Of a stretch of DNA of 64,000 bases, positions 1-12,569 are shown piece by piece. Position numbers and translations under genes: made by a program. Below the pieces are notes generated by a model. The model had not been told where the DNA came from. It saw nothing but the letters and a program-made list of their open reading frames with translations, and did no database searches. Origin of the DNA: Ostrinia nubilalis (lineage: Eukaryota; Arthropoda; Insecta; Lepidoptera; Crambidae); contig NC_087107.1 in assembly GCF_963855985.1 (NCBI RefSeq), positions 1,550,001 to 1,614,000 on the forward strand, given 5' to 3'. How positions within the stretch are numbered: the stretch's first letter is position 1; each line of letters opens with the position of its first letter.

Positions 1-3000
1 AATCAACAAGGTACATTTACAACCAACAATAAATACAGTTTTAATCTAGATTGTAATCCAAAAAAGTGTTTCTGACATGTTCAACAAGGTATGTTTAATA
101 AAATTGGATTTTAATAAAATTGCATACTTTGTACAATTGGTGCGGACAAGGCATAGATACTTACATAGTGCATCAGATTTAGAAGAGTTTATGATAATTA
201 CATTGCAATTTTATTGTAAAGCTTTCAAATGTGGATGACTATAATGAAAGTTTGGTGAAAATTGACCAAACGACGGATTTAAATTAAGATCAGCAAAACT
301 CGTTGTTCAAAAGGAACCAAAAAGTTATCTGATCTGAATTTAAACTCAAGGAAGAAAAACGACGCTCCATGAAAGTAAACACTGTCGCTATAAATATAAG
401 TAAATACTATATAGCAACCAAAATTAAAAATCTGATGGGCTGTAGATATACATCAAATCAAATTTAGGTAAAAATATCTCTGAATAGTGTAAGAAACGTC
501 ACGTAATATCAAATCACAAGATCATAAACACAGCCACAAAATCACTCGGCTCTCACGACGCCAGACTGTCTGCCTGGAATCCAGCCTTGTGGTATCGATT
601 CAGGCTAGAATTAGCTTAGAATGCTGAGACATGATAGTGGCTATGCGACATTGAAATAACAATGCAGTTTACCTAGATATCGAGTCTCTAATTATGTAAC
701 CGTGAAAGGTACGAGTTTATGAATTTGGCACCGATACAAATAGGTCAAGTTTTAAAATGAGATTTTCAGACCTGAATACCTATATCGTGATGTATTTTTA
801 TTGAATAAAATTATGTTTTTAATGAAATAAACTAATTAGTAATCTTTGTTTTTAAAAACTTTGTGAAATTGTTTTTACAAAAATGTTCTTTTTAATGGCC
901 TAAAAACAACTGTTGTTTTTATACAATGTTTTTTCCCACTTGACTGCTTCAATGTAAGTAGATTTATCATTTGAAAAGTCATGCATTCTTTTTTTTTTTG
1001 CCTTTTCTGATCAGTTTTTGGCAACAACAACCACATTAATTTTGAATGATCGCAAAAATCTAGTAGTTGCCATAAACCGAGAGCATTTTAAATTGAATAC
1101 TGTTTATTCATACAACGGGCTTGTGCCGGCAAATGTAGAATGCATGAAATGGAGCACACTGGCGAACAACGCCTTATGCCTTGGGTATAAGGGTCAAAAT
1201 AGAAAGCATGGCGACTGACACAAAACAATGTGGGGGAATACAGCTGTGGACGCATTTGTTTGCAATGCTGAATAGAAAATTGAATAACATGGATGTTTTT
1301 TCTATCAATGAAAATGGACTCTACCTGCTTTAAAATAAAGGTCTAAGAAGTGTGTGTATATTAAGTATAAATGGTATAGGTATTTTAATATGAAAAAGTT
1401 TGGGAACAAAGATTTATATGAAATTTTATAACGTGAACCTCGTACGCCAAAATTTGAGGCAACTTTTAATCAAAATTTAACCTAAATGGAAACAACTATG
1501 AGTAAAACACACACTAAAATGAGTTAAACGGACTAATTCTGCTGGCATTTCAATTAAACTAACTCATACATTTTTGTTACCAATCAATTATTTTTTACCT
1601 TGACCTATTTGTACAAACGATAATAACTTTATTGATGGTACTTTATGAAAAAGTTCAATTTATTTAATTAATTTCAATTTAATCTTTCATTTTGTCGCTG
1701 TTATCTTGACTTATTATTTTTAACTTTTAATTTTCAGTAGGTACAATTTTATGAAATTTTGTATTAATAAATAGAAATAATAATGTAAAATTAAATAATA
1801 ATACTAAGTTATTTGAATAGTCAACATGTTATGAAAATCAATGAAAAATTACGGAATATTTATTTTGAGTAGGTAAGTAAGTAGATACTTATCTACCTAC
1901 CCACTATTGATAAATTATGTATAATTTAATACATACTTATAATGGATGCGCTTAGGCGTAATATCTCAAGGGACACAATAATAAACATTTTACACGGAAC
2001 ATAAACATACTTGTACCTACTATACGAAGGATATATTTTTTATGGTGCAGGTACTCAAAGCTGAATTGTCACTATAAACAGACATGTTTAATGGCCAAGT
2101 TGCTTCTAGAAATGTAAATAAAAATTAAATATTTCAGCAAGTTTTATAAAACAGTTAAACAGTGTTTATGAATACCAAAACCATAGTGCACAATTGTATA
2201 TAAAATTTTGTTTACAATATACAAACTTTTTTGTGTAAAAATGAAAAGTAGAGTCACCGAAAAAATATTGATAACATTGTATTTTAAAGAAATAATAACA
2301 AAATAAATTAATAAAATACGTAACAACACACACCGTTAACTTTAGGGACTTATTTTTAAAGGTTATTTTTTTATGAAAGAAGAATAAACTTGATAGATGT
2401 ATTATTATGAATGTTAAATATTTTCGGGAGATGAATAATTTAATTCTCAGATATTAAATCAGTTTCAACTTGGACCTTTTAAGGGTGCGTGACAAAGTTT
2501 TTCTCTGCAACGCCATCTATTATAATTATGATACAACATTGTGAAATCGGTGTGCTTTCCACTTACATATTTTCAGAAAGGTGTAGATGGATATTTAACT
2601 AGCTTTGCATTTAGGGATTTAAATCATGAAAAAGTAGTTTACTAACTTGAGTCACATAATAACCTAATAAAATGTTACTTATGAACAAAACCAAAGTATT
2701 TTACTATAATTAATCTTAAACAAAGTTGTTTATTTACTATGCAATGTGCAAAAGTGAATGAGTTTTAAAGAAAACCAATATCCAGCCCTATATCTATTTA
2801 AATAGATCGCAATTCCCTTTAATCGACTTGATATAAGCTTCAAGTAAGCTCATTCAATCAAATTGCTATAAATCGATTCGCTTATAAAATTAAAATGATC
2901 TTGCTTGAAATAACTGTATAGTTATTCAATTAACGATATTATGTTAAGCTATTGTTTACTAATCTTGATAAAAACAAACAATCCCTGACATGGTTCAAAC

Positions 3001-3450
3001 ATCAAACCTTCAGTTATTTCTACTTATTATTGAAATTTCAAGCAACATTTCAAAATTGATTAAAAATAGACGTTAAAGCTTTCCAACGAAATTTCTTTCA
3101 GCAAAGCTCTGGGAAGCTTAGCCCAAAGCTCTACGGGTCAATATTCCCGTTTTCATGCTTTTACATTAACTTACTATTACATAACCTAACCCCGAAGAAA
3201 GAACCTTTTGACGTCATTGTTTAAAGTTATTAGCACAAAATCTCATATCAGATATACATAACATTCACGTTAATATTATATAAACATGCCACTTCTAAGG
3301 TTTAACCCTAACCTTCCACGAAAAAACCACACACACGTAAAATAATACGCGAAAAACACAAAAACATTTTAGGGTTATATAATTTAGTATCGCATATCCA
3401 ATCGATATTAACCCGTAAATATTGACAACGCAAATGCCGTTTTTCTAGCT
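1..3450. other. AT-rich intergenic sequence, no gene seen
   Basis: Mostly A+T with frequent stops in all frames. Only short open stretches are present, none with a recognisable domain or convincing splice context. I see no repeat family that recurs elsewhere in the window. Confidence 0.6.
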
Positions 3451-3480
3451 ACAGCTATCAATTTAATCAAAGGCAAAATA

Positions 3481-4320
3481 GTGGCAGTTAATACCACTAA
3501 GTGGCGAGTAAAGAACGGTTACAAATGTGTAGACCAAAATAGAAGGCTAAGGTACACCAGCTCTAAATTGAAGCACCACTGTTACCTACGCGGAGGTTGT
3601 ATTGCACATGCAGTGATACACTTTACTATTCACAACTGGACCATTATGTCGCAATTTCAAACGTCTTTGGTTTCTTTTTCGACGGCGAACGGGGACGCGT
3701 CGTGACTGCGCGGCTACTCTCTCACTACTGGGCGCAGGGTGCCTCGTATTGGCTGTATTGGCACTTCAAAAACCTGAATGTATTTGCTTGGAACCTCTTT
3801 TCGAAAACTAAAGAGTTCGAAAATTGAATTTAAAAAACAAAAATCATTCTGTTCCACTTTTGAAACTTCAAAAACTGAAAATGGAATCGTATTTCAAATT
3901 TAAAGCTGCAATTAAAAAGAAAAATACATTTTTTTGAATTTAGAATGATTTATAAATAAACAAAGAAGAGTTAGAAAGAGCATTTGAATTTGGAATTGGA
4001 ATTTGCAATTGAACAAAATTGGCAAACATTCGTTTATTTGAGTGCGCGCGTCGCCCGCTCCGGTCGATACAGCCCATGTCATGCGAGAGTCTTTGTACGG
4101 CGACAGACAGTCTTACTTGTTTTACAATTCTGGGGTTTCACAGCCAGCTTTTATTGGGATTATTTTCGCTTGCGCTTTTTAAACGATGCGCGTAGAATAT
4201 TCATGGGATATTGTGTTTTGGTGCACGCGAAAAGGGGCGTTAACGTAATGGCGGATGACGTTTCACTGGCGAGTGCCCGTTACGTAGTTTGGGGTAGGTT
4301 GGCTTAGGTGAGGATGTCAA
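3481..4320. other. GC-elevated block, possible distal promoter or noncoding exon
   Basis: Two stretches (about 3590-3780 and 4035-4320) are clearly richer in G+C and CpG than the flanks, with words such as GCGCGCGTCGCCCGC. They contain short open frames without recognisable protein features. A donor-like GCTTAG|GTGAGG lies near 4308. This could be a promoter or 5' exon of a gene outside the window, or an old repeat. I cannot decide which. Confidence 0.25.
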
Positions 4321-4603
4321 ATTGATTAGCGCTGTTAAAGTAGTTAAGTACTGCTGCGGCTATTAATAGTCTCGGGAAAGAGGCCTATCAATAAGGTTTA
4401 GGTACAAAAATCTTTCGTATTGTACAAAAAAATAAATAGATTTGCAACAGCAATTCTTAGTATTGATGTGATTTTAGTTGTACTAAATAAGCACAGTATA
4501 TTTTAAAGCCTATAAACATTTAGCTAAGGAAATTGTCTACCTACTTCCGCAAAAATACTGAAAGTCTCTTTTACAGTCTGCTGAATGCAGGAAAAATAAA
4601 ACT

Positions 4604-4782
4604 ATTTTAATTTTTTTTTATCCAAAACGAGGAAGCTTTTGGTCTGTATCTCACCTGATGGTAAGTGACGATCAGGCCGAAGGTGGAAGCGTGCTTCACC
4701 CGGAATCCTCAACCACGGAGGAACTGGTTAAGAGCGTTTACGTCTAGCGTGGCATGTCAAGTTTAGGTAATTTCGATGCTAG
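4604..4782 (-). repeat. tRNA-derived SINE, 3' part
   Basis: Reverse-orientation copy of the 3' half of the SINE seen in full at 12090-12418 and 33066-33388. Shared words include AACGAGGAAGCT, TATCTCACCTGATGGTAAGTGA and the segment ending in CCTCAACCACGGAGGAACT. The A-rich tail appears as the T run at its left edge. The tRNA-like head is missing. Confidence 0.75.
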
Positions 4783-5150
4783 TTTTATTCACACTAAAAT
4801 AATTATGACTGTGTGCGTGTTCTCACGCTCTATAGTTAAACCAAAATACTTTGATCCACCATCGTAAAAGTGTGCCAGGCCGTCAAGTGACAGCTCAAGG
4901 AAACTATAAAATCTTCAAATCTTCCAACACCGACTCCATAATTATAAATAATGGTATACATTAGTCCTAATCAATAATAAATACGTAAATTCTTTATCAA
5001 ATAGTAAATTATCAAAGGTTTTATACTATTTTGAGAATATTTTATACAGCCTATGTTCAGCAGAAAAAAAATTGAATTTTAATGGTGAGAGATTTTTTCA
5101 AATCGGTTCTATTCAAAACAAACTTTTCCTGTTAACTATTCTTTTTTATC
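4783..5150. other. AT-rich spacer, nothing recognised
   Basis: No coding potential, and no repeat shared with the rest of the window. Confidence 0.5.
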
Positions 5151-5156
5151 CGGAAA

Positions 5157-5530
5157 ATGCATAACATTTCATACCCACCAGCTGCGGGGGCAGCTAGTGG
5201 GTTATGTGGGGTTCTTCCTACTAGAAGGTGGGTAGCCCCTACACCCACTAAAAACCTGACTGTTTCTGCCATTATCCATATGAGTGATATGAGGGAACAC
5301 GGGACATCGCCATTGGCTGTTGCCTGTAGCATTCGTTCTTAGCCGCCACCAGACACCTCCATGTCTAGCGACCGAGGCCTGTTAGGAAGGGACAGTTGGA
5401 GACCATAAGCTGTCCTCTTGCGCCCAGGGTGTCGGCGGCGGATAACCGGAGTGTCGGCTGAGGCCTCTCGCTCCCCCTTTCCACTGCTTCTTTCTGTGAA
5501 AGAACACTTTCACAGAAAGTAAGCACGCTA
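5157..5530. repeat. GC-rich block of unknown origin ending in a hairpin
   Basis: A 370-bp island with abrupt GC elevation in AT-rich DNA. It has short open frames on both strands and no recognisable domain. At its right edge, TTTCTGTGAAAG (5491-5502) and CTTTCACAGAAA (5507-5518) form a 12-bp perfect stem with a 4-nt loop. The sharp edges suggest an inserted element fragment, but I recognise no family. Confidence 0.35.
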
Positions 5531-5974
5531 TACCATAAGATTATTTGTCTCATCATATATTTTATACTAATGTAGATATTGTTTCCGAAAGCAAGCGGGT
5601 TCATTCCGTACCTGTACGCTTCATGCGTTCTCTAGCAAAAGCTGAAAATCAGTGTTCTGCCCTTTTGAGGGTAATGTTTATACTGAGCTCTTTGCTTTTT
5701 GCATCGCTGCGGCACACATCACTCTGACGCAGGGAACTATTTGAAACGCTAGTAATCTTTATCTTATGTTGTTTTGTCACTTTTGTTATGTTGCAACTGT
5801 TGAAATTATTACTAACCTGTGTAAAAAAATACCAGTGGTGTCACCTACTGTGTTTCTTGACTAACTAACTTTATTTCGATATTGAATTGAATTTCAATAG
5901 CAACTATACATAATGTGTGTGTTAAAAGCATTAAAAAAAAGTGTGTTACAACAAATAAACAATTTATCTATCTA

Positions 5975-6540
5975 TCTCACGCCTCTTCCCGATTGGTAGG
6001 GAGAGGTCATTTCCAACCGCTGCTCGTTCGCTTAGGCTGGGCACTGTTGGAGCGTGTCAGTCTGCTGCGGTGACTCACGTGCCAAGACTGCAGTGTTAAC
6101 TGACAACCATCTACAGGCTCTCGGCCTATACGGTGGAGGAATGGCCCGAAGCACCCATGGCCCGGTAGAACCTGGGTCGCCCTTTGTGTGAGGCGATCAT
6201 ACCGTCGCACCCACTCCTCTAATACAGGCAGAACTGCCTCTATGGTGCGACGTAAAATTTGGCTGACGGCCAGGCGTACCCTTCAGCACTCTAAGGCCTA
6301 GATCCTCAAGCCTCTACCTTTTGGTTTCCACCTCTCGTGGTGCACGTACACGTACATTTCCCCTTGGGACCTATGGTCACCTCGCAACTGGCGTCTATTC
6401 TCGGTTGTCGACACTAGCTTTGTCGCCACTGAGGATAAATGATATAAATAATATCGATTGTCACCAGTGGTGACACATACTTTCCCAGTTGTAGCTACAG
6501 GCTTTCTCACAACTTATGACAAATTAGAAAAATACATCCC
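5975..6540. repeat. GC-elevated block, probably a transposon remnant
   Basis: GC-richer than its surroundings and preceded by a short (ATCT)n run near 5962. No intact open frame is present. Its right part (6300-6520) has no family resemblance that I can name. Abrupt composition change is the only support for foreign origin. Confidence 0.3.
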
Positions 6541-6904
6541 AATTATGCCTAGTGGGGACGTACACAAATATTGACACAAATGTCATCGTGCATGACATAC
6601 GTAAAGTAAAAGTCATTGAATGTAAGACCAGATGAATACAAATATTATTAATTTTATTAATAATTCGTACGCGTGGACCTCCTTTTACTCCTTAGTTCGT
6701 AAAATCTGTTGTTTGATATCATGTTGATAGATGGCGTTTCACGGCTTCCCCCGCATGAATATTTACGAACGTCAAAAACAGTAGTTTGTCCAGCGCTGTA
6801 GATTTTAACCAATGACGATAGATTGCGCTTTTTAGACACGTCTTATTTATTTATTGAAATTTATTTGTCACATCGTCATAAATTATAGCCTATAATTATG
6901 TTAA

Positions 6905-7035
6905 TCTGGTTTATAAACAATAATACTGTAAAGTTTCAACAAAATCCGTTCAGTAGTTTTTGAGTGAAAGAGTAACAAACATCCAGACATCCAAACTTTC
7001 GCATTTATAATACGTTTATTAGTAGGATTGTTATA
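6905..7035. repeat. Lepidopteran dispersed repeat tail
   Basis: Contains the phrase TTTCAACAAAATCCGTTCAG followed by an ACTTTCGCATTTATAAT end. The 54786-55015 copy shows a similar ATTTCATCAAAATCAG phrase and TTTCGCATTTAGAATATTAG end. I read these as 3' parts of one nonautonomous family (SINE- or Helitron-like). Class is uncertain. Confidence 0.5.
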
Positions 7036-7430
7036 CGTCGCAACTAATGACAATATTTTTTTCCCATTTATCCTCAGTAGGGACATAGTCAGTGTCCACA
7101 ACCGGGAATAGACGGACTGCGGATACTATGCGGTATCCACGAATTACCTCAGCCTGTGCCTCAGTGATATCATGCGTTGCGCTTTTTTGAACAGTAGGAT
7201 GCTCCACGACTACACAGCACTGTGCCATACTTGAGCCCCATATAGGACCATATTATAACGCGCGACGCAAAAGTATAGTCAGCGACTCAGTGCAGCCGGG
7301 CCTCCGAGATTAGGCATCAACCGGCTTAGTGCGCCGGCGGTAGCCAAAAGCTTAGGGGTGAGACGATTCAAGTGGCCGTCAAATGACCACTGTCCAACTA
7401 ACTACAATCCGAGGTACCTACCGCAAAGAT
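7036..7430. other. GC-elevated segment, origin unknown
   Basis: Composition differs from the flanks. Reverse-strand open frames of about 65 codons exist but show no domain and no acceptable Met/splice context. Possibly an old LINE fragment. Confidence 0.25.
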
Positions 7431-7764
7431 TTTCCGACTGTAATATGTTGTGTATGTTCCCCCTACAACTAGGTGGGACTCTGCTGGCAGAGCATTCCTA
7501 TTAACTATTCTGTAACCACCTATTTATGGCAAATAAAATATTAGTATTATTCCTCTTTATAATATTAGTAGGTATACATACATAACTTGCTGTTCCAAAT
7601 TTTCGTCATTCGTTTTCGTTTCATCGCTAAAAATAACTTAATTTTATTTTTCATTACGTCTGAAATAGAATTAGTAGTAAAAATAGACTGTAATAAAAAT
7701 ATCAATAAAATATTTTAATTACCACGTGATCGCAAAATCTACCACCAAGATTTTGCGGATACAC

Positions 7765-7772
7765 TATAAAAG
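7765..7772 (+). promoter_or_regulatory. Orphan TATA-box candidate
   Basis: TATAAAAG is followed about 25-35 bp downstream by ATCAACGT and a GC-richer stretch to about 7900. The surrounding spacer (7431-8480) is AT-rich. No coding exon follows, so this is either a decayed promoter, for instance of an LTR or MITE, or chance. Confidence 0.2.
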
Positions 7773-8486
7773 CCCAGCTACCTGTCAAAGATCAACGTAC
7801 GCGTGACACATGTCAGCAGAGCACCGAGCGACGTGACCTCACTCTGGAACGCCTCGAGGCGGACTGAATTTGAACGATTCGTGCGCGGCGATTTATAGTA
7901 GTTTTCAAATACTCATAGAAAAAAAATTACAATGAATTATTTTAAATTTCAAAGTAAATATTTTAGATAAGATATTCTTCTATTAAATTAAGCTATTTTT
8001 GTGTTGAATAAAGGAAGAATATTGGTGAAAAAATCACTTTGATTTTTGGGTATTTCACGTTCTTTTAATTTGTGATTTCTTATTGTAAAATGGTTAAATC
8101 TAAAAATTTTCTCAGATAACTATTTGCCCAAGGATCTATGCTATAGGATATAAATGTTTGTTAAATCGTTTTCACAGCATTTTTATAAAAATTTCAGCTT
8201 GTAAACTGACGCTAAAGTGGAAATTTACAAAACCTGTGTGGACTTATCTTGATAGAATTCTTAAATGCTAAAGTAATCGCAATATTTTCTCAATTAACTA
8301 TTTAGACGATGAAATTGCCCAACTATTTATGCCTATAACATATTTGTAGTATTACTGGTTAATGATTGTAACGAGTTGAAAAAGTACTGTTTTTGCGCCA
8401 AACGGCGTAAACGCTCTTAACTAAATTGTTATTTATAAAGCTAGTTTAGTCGACAAGGTACGTGGGACACTATTTAAGTTGTGAGC

Positions 8487-9700
8487 CTAACTATGAAAAC
8501 AAAGTAGTATATTATTAAAATGGTATTGATTGCGTTTATTGGTATTGTCTTTCATGATTAATGTACTTTTTAATGTGTCCGAAACACTTTTCATAGCATT
8601 TTTTCCACTCAGCTTGAGGCACCTCCAAAGCATGGTTTTTGACCGCACCGACAGTTGCTTCTGGCTACATAAATCGCTGTTCACGCATTTAATTTTAATA
8701 TAATGGGTACCTAAAGAAGTGTTTAGATTCTAAGCAAGAATTTTGTAGCGTTGGACCTGTTTATTTCATATTTTAAGTGTTCAAATAGTCAGTTGTTTGA
8801 CGAGACGTGTAAAAGCTCACATTTTCGTCACGAATGGCAATTCGACTATGCTGGCCAGTTTCCCTTATTAAACTGAAGACTTTTGGAAAAAAAGTGGCTG
8901 TTTACTATTAAGAATTAACCATTCTAAATTTCTCTAGTGACGTTTCTGTCATATAATCGGATATTTCGGAAAAATAGGCGACCGTAAGTTTCAAAGTGTT
9001 CCGAGCGCATGGGACTTTTGTTGGAATTGGTTCATCTTAAAACACCTCCATAGTCGATAGCTGTTTATTTTTAGGGTCATTATGCATAGATCCTTAATTC
9101 GTCAACTGTCACAATTTTAGAAACGGCTTTTAAAGCTTTTTTAACGTATTTATCAAACATTTCCAAGAACTAAACGACACAAGCGTCCTATTGAGCGTTT
9201 GAAAAATTTTGTGACATCCAGCGAGAAAAAACGTATTAACCATAATATGGTCATACAATATTTTATTACTGCTAGTGGAATTAATGCCTAGGATTATCTC
9301 AATCCTACGATATATCACATGACGAGGTTTCTCTTCTATTTTTCTGACAACATCAATGTTTTCCGCCACTATTAGTAATTTTGGACGACTTTCGCAAAGT
9401 TCACTGGTGAGCCAATGACATACAATATTATACTTATTAAACTAGCGTTTTACAATGGTAAAGGACAGATCTTTATCACCAAAAGTGAAATTTAGCTGAC
9501 CGCTTCAGTTTTGTATTGATTAACCACGTCTAAAGTCATAATAAATCTTCGCGCGAAAATTTCCGCAAGTCAATTCCATGTTTTTGTAGTCAAGATAATT
9601 TTCAATTCAATGTTAATAATACAAAACGTGCTCAAATGATAAAAAGTTTTGAATAAGGTTGTAGTCAAAAATGTCAAACTTTTCATTAAAAGTATCAGAT
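8487..9700 (-). mobile_element. Decayed mariner-like transposon (Tc1/mariner superfamily)
   Basis: Minus-strand reading in several frames recovers a broken mariner transposase in the expected order. About 9369-9130 encodes a segment starting AENIDVVRKI that includes RHVIYRRIEIILGI, which is typical of the second helix-turn-helix. About 8860-8790 encodes SFYTSRQTTDYLNT, which corresponds to the block after the second catalytic Asp. About 8640-8580 encodes EVPQAEWKKCYEKCF, which corresponds to the conserved C-terminus. Stops and frameshifts occur throughout, so it is long dead. Terminal inverted repeats were not resolved, so both ends are approximate. Confidence 0.75.
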
Positions 9701-10139
9701 GTCGTCTAACAACACGTTATGTTGTCGAGGCTCACAACTTAAATAGTGCCCTAGTAAATAAAGCAGTCGTTCAAATACAAAATCTAATCCCAAAAACCAG
9801 AGGCATCACAATCACATTACGAAAACATTGAAAAAATCGGCTTAATAACTAGGACGCCGTTCTACAATTTCAACTAGCACTGCCTCTGTCACGAATCCGA
9901 ACTGAAATTTTAATAAAAGCTTGCAATTTGCGCCAGCTGCACTGTCGAAAGAAACTTAAAAACAGGAAAGTTATGCGCAGCGATACGAGTATTAACTTTG
10001 TCAAGTTGAATTTATTCTGTTTTTCGAAGAGATAAATAAGTTACTTACTCGATTATACAATATTTATTCTACAATGGTGTTTGTTACGTCAAACGTCAGC
10101 AAGACTTCAGTAATTCTTTTGATATTATTATGTTTACAC

Positions 10140-10335
10140 CAGCAGCCGCCCGCGACTTCGTACGCGTGGGTCCCGTTTTACCCCCTTAGGGGTGCAGTTT
10201 CGTAAAATCCTTTCTTAGCGGATGCCTACGTCATAACATCTACCTGCATGCCAAATTTCAACCCGATCCGTCCAGTGGTTTGGGCTGTGCGTTGATAGAT
10301 CACTATGTCAGTCAGTCACCTTTGAAATATATTTA
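10140..10335 (-). mobile_element. Nonautonomous Helitron-like element
   Basis: Starts with GCCGCCCGCGACTTCGTACG and runs through the shared words CCTTTCTTAGCGGATGCCTACG and CCGATCCGTCCAGTGG, ending in a CAGTCAGTCACCTTTGA region. The same sequence is at 14482-14700 and, in opposite orientation, within 13498-14432. Those better copies end in CTAG next to a T, as Helitron 3' ends do. The exact CTAG is lost here. Confidence 0.6.
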
Positions 10336-10549
10336 GATTTACTCTACAGTTAACTACAGGCGTAATACAATTATGCTTAGTTGAGTTGGATCCTTCATAT
10401 AGTGGTGCGGGTTTTTGTTAAGTCAAATGTCAGCAAGAATTTCAGCTGTGCTTTTGATTATGTTTACATACTGAAATGAGCTGTCATGTCACCACATTTG
10501 CACCGCTCCACTACCGCACAATCCTACAAAGCACTATGCTATGTGTGTT

Positions 10550-10692
10550 ACACCCGTATTCACAAACGACGCTTGCTTAAGTAAAGAAGCAAATCGAACG
10601 CAAAACGTTGAATAGAGCTCTGTGATTGGTTCATGTGTGACCCTGTGCGTCCACGCGCACTGTGAGACCTCATATTAATGTTTGTGAATAGT
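10550..10692. mobile_element. MITE, family with ACGCCCGTATTCACAAAC ends
   Basis: About 140 bp, with terminal inverted repeats around CCCGTATTCACAAAC on the left and TTTGTGAATA on the right. The interior has the family words CTCTGTGATTGGTTC and GCGCACTGTGAG. Other copies are at 15641-15784, 30402-30500, 49161-49308 and 49314-49466. Confidence 0.7.
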
Positions 10693-10695
10693 AGC

Positions 10696-11380
10696 ACAAA
10701 ATAATAATAAGTACTAGTAGTCTTAAGAACAGTGAAGGGTATTTTAGTTTTGAGGATTGAGGCATCCGTGTAGTAGTTAATTACAATACTGATATTTCCA
10801 AAACCTATAGAGCTACATTTAAACTACACCTACAATATAGCTTATTTGACTACCTATAGTGCAATTACTATCGTACTTAAATATTGCTGTAGTTGATACT
10901 TTGTAAATAACTATATTGGCAAGGTATTCCCAAGCGTAATGAGTTAATGCTACGTGACTGGGGTCTGAAACAAGGCGATTGCAAATTGCAATATCATAAT
11001 TGCAATAAAATTACCTGACGAATATGAAAATTGATAATCAATAAATTGAAGAGTTCAACTTGGAATTTGAAGACAGGAGAGTCTTTTGCTATGCTCCCAA
11101 GCACTCCATATTGAATGACTGGCAAGTGAAATCCTCTGAATCCTCTTTTTCATTCCCATAAAATTTTGCTGTCAGCCAAAATAATATCGTGTCGTTCTTT
11201 CATCGTCGAACGCAGTTTAGGTGTGAAAACATACCAAATATTGAATGTAAAGTTGACTTTCTCATATTAAATATTAAAATTGTTCTAAATGCCGTAAATG
11301 TATGTCGTAGGACGCAACTAAGGGGCGAATAATGCGAAAATTAAAGCTCATCTGGTAAGAACCAGTATGGGAATTTTTAG
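10696..11380. other. Intergenic spacer, nothing recognised
   Basis: AT-rich, no coding potential, and no repeat shared with the rest of the window. Confidence 0.5.
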
Positions 11381-11382
11381 GC

Positions 11383-11565
11383 CGAATCATCCACTAGCTT
11401 AGCTCAGTGGAAACTAAATTATCTGATGATGATGAATATCATTTTAGACCACCACTAAAAATCATCATTTCAGTCAATGATTTCCAGATTGCCCCATTGT
11501 AAGTGGTCTGCATCTAGCGCCTTCTTGCTGCCTCGAGGTCGTCTGTCCACCTTACCACTAAATAG
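11383..11565. repeat. Two RTE LINE 3'-end remnants in opposite orientation
   Basis: Bases 11383-11436 (plus) end in a degenerate GATGATGATG tail. Bases 11461-11565 (minus) begin with CATCATTTCAG and carry diverged forms of the words found at 34651-34800 (GATTTCCAGATT, GTCCACCTT). Both are heavily truncated. Confidence 0.5.
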
Positions 11566-12089
11566 GTCTATCAAATCACCTGCGACCGCGCACTCGGCCA
11601 AATGCACGCAATTACCCTGACTGCATGCAGTAATGTGAATACCCGGTAATTAAGGCGCTGACCCAGTTAAGCTCCTAGATTTTATGAACCATATTGAAAA
11701 TTTAATATTTCAAAATCACGGAACAAAAATTAAAGTTTAGGTGTTTCTCCAATGAACGCACGTTTATCCTCATGCTATAATGTAATAAAATATTATGTTC
11801 ATTTGTTTTTCTAGAAAGCGTCTCATCACATCATATCATTTGCACAAAATTAAATATTTACAAGACTGACATTGGGAATTATAAAAACCTATAAGTGTGA
11901 TAAAAGATTGATTACTACTTAGCGGTGCCCGTATCTTTGTAACATTTATACTAATAGTACTCACGCGTTAAAAATGTTCGTACACTGAACAGTAGAGATA
12001 GAGAGTTCAGCAGCTCTTTCACTTATACCCAGTGCTAGATATTGGGTGATAATAACTAACTCAACCACTCAACAACTACTCCATCAACA

Positions 12090-12418
12090 TAACCGCCTCT
12101 GTGATCTAGTGGTAAGACCACCTGCTTCAGACGCAGAGGTCCCGGGTTCGATTCCCAGTGGGGGCAGATTTTTCTGTTCGGTTTGGTTGGTGATAGGGCT
12201 TGTTCTAAGTCCGCCTGGCTAGCTACCACCATCTTACCTAAGTCTGTCGCCATAACAACAATGTTAACAGCATTGTTGTGTTCCGGCAGTTAGAGGTAAG
12301 ATAGCCAGTTCCTCCGTGTTTGAGGATTCCGGGTGAAGCTCGCTTCCACCTTCGGCCTGATCGGCACTTACCATCAGGTGAGATACAGGCCAAGAGCTTC
12401 CTCGTTGTGGATAAAAAA
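12090..12418 (+). mobile_element. tRNA-derived SINE, full-length copy
   Basis: The head resembles a tRNA with A box-like TGATCTAGTGGTAAGACC and a canonical B box GGTTCGATTCC. An unrelated body and an A-rich tail follow at 12410-12420. A close copy lies in an OBP intron at 33066-33388, and 3' fragments are at 4604-4782 and 41605-41725. The tRNA-like head does not close into a standard acceptor stem, so this is not called a tRNA gene. Confidence 0.85.
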
Positions 12419-12569
12419 AAATCAAACAGAAAAATGGAAGTACCTTACTAAAGTAGAAGTTGAAAAAAAAATACTTTTAAAAATTACTGTCGTTTATAAT
12501 TTTGATAACATTATTTTCAGTTTTCAGCACCATCCAACTTATTCCTACAATGTACGGGATAGTCATTAA

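Noticed and set aside
3984..4307. 107-codon plus-strand open frame in the GC-rich block
   Set aside because: TTG start and no recognisable family or splice sites; explained by lower stop density in GC-richer DNA.
12090..12170. tRNA gene (A and B boxes)
   Set aside because: No closed acceptor stem, and the sequence continues into a SINE body with an A tail. The second copy has the same body.
12056..12253. Minus-strand open frame reading HWESNPGPLRLKQ (and IEPGTSASEAGGLTTRP at 32947-33189)
   Set aside because: This is the antisense of the tRNA-like head of the SINE. Such phrases are common false proteins in insect annotations.
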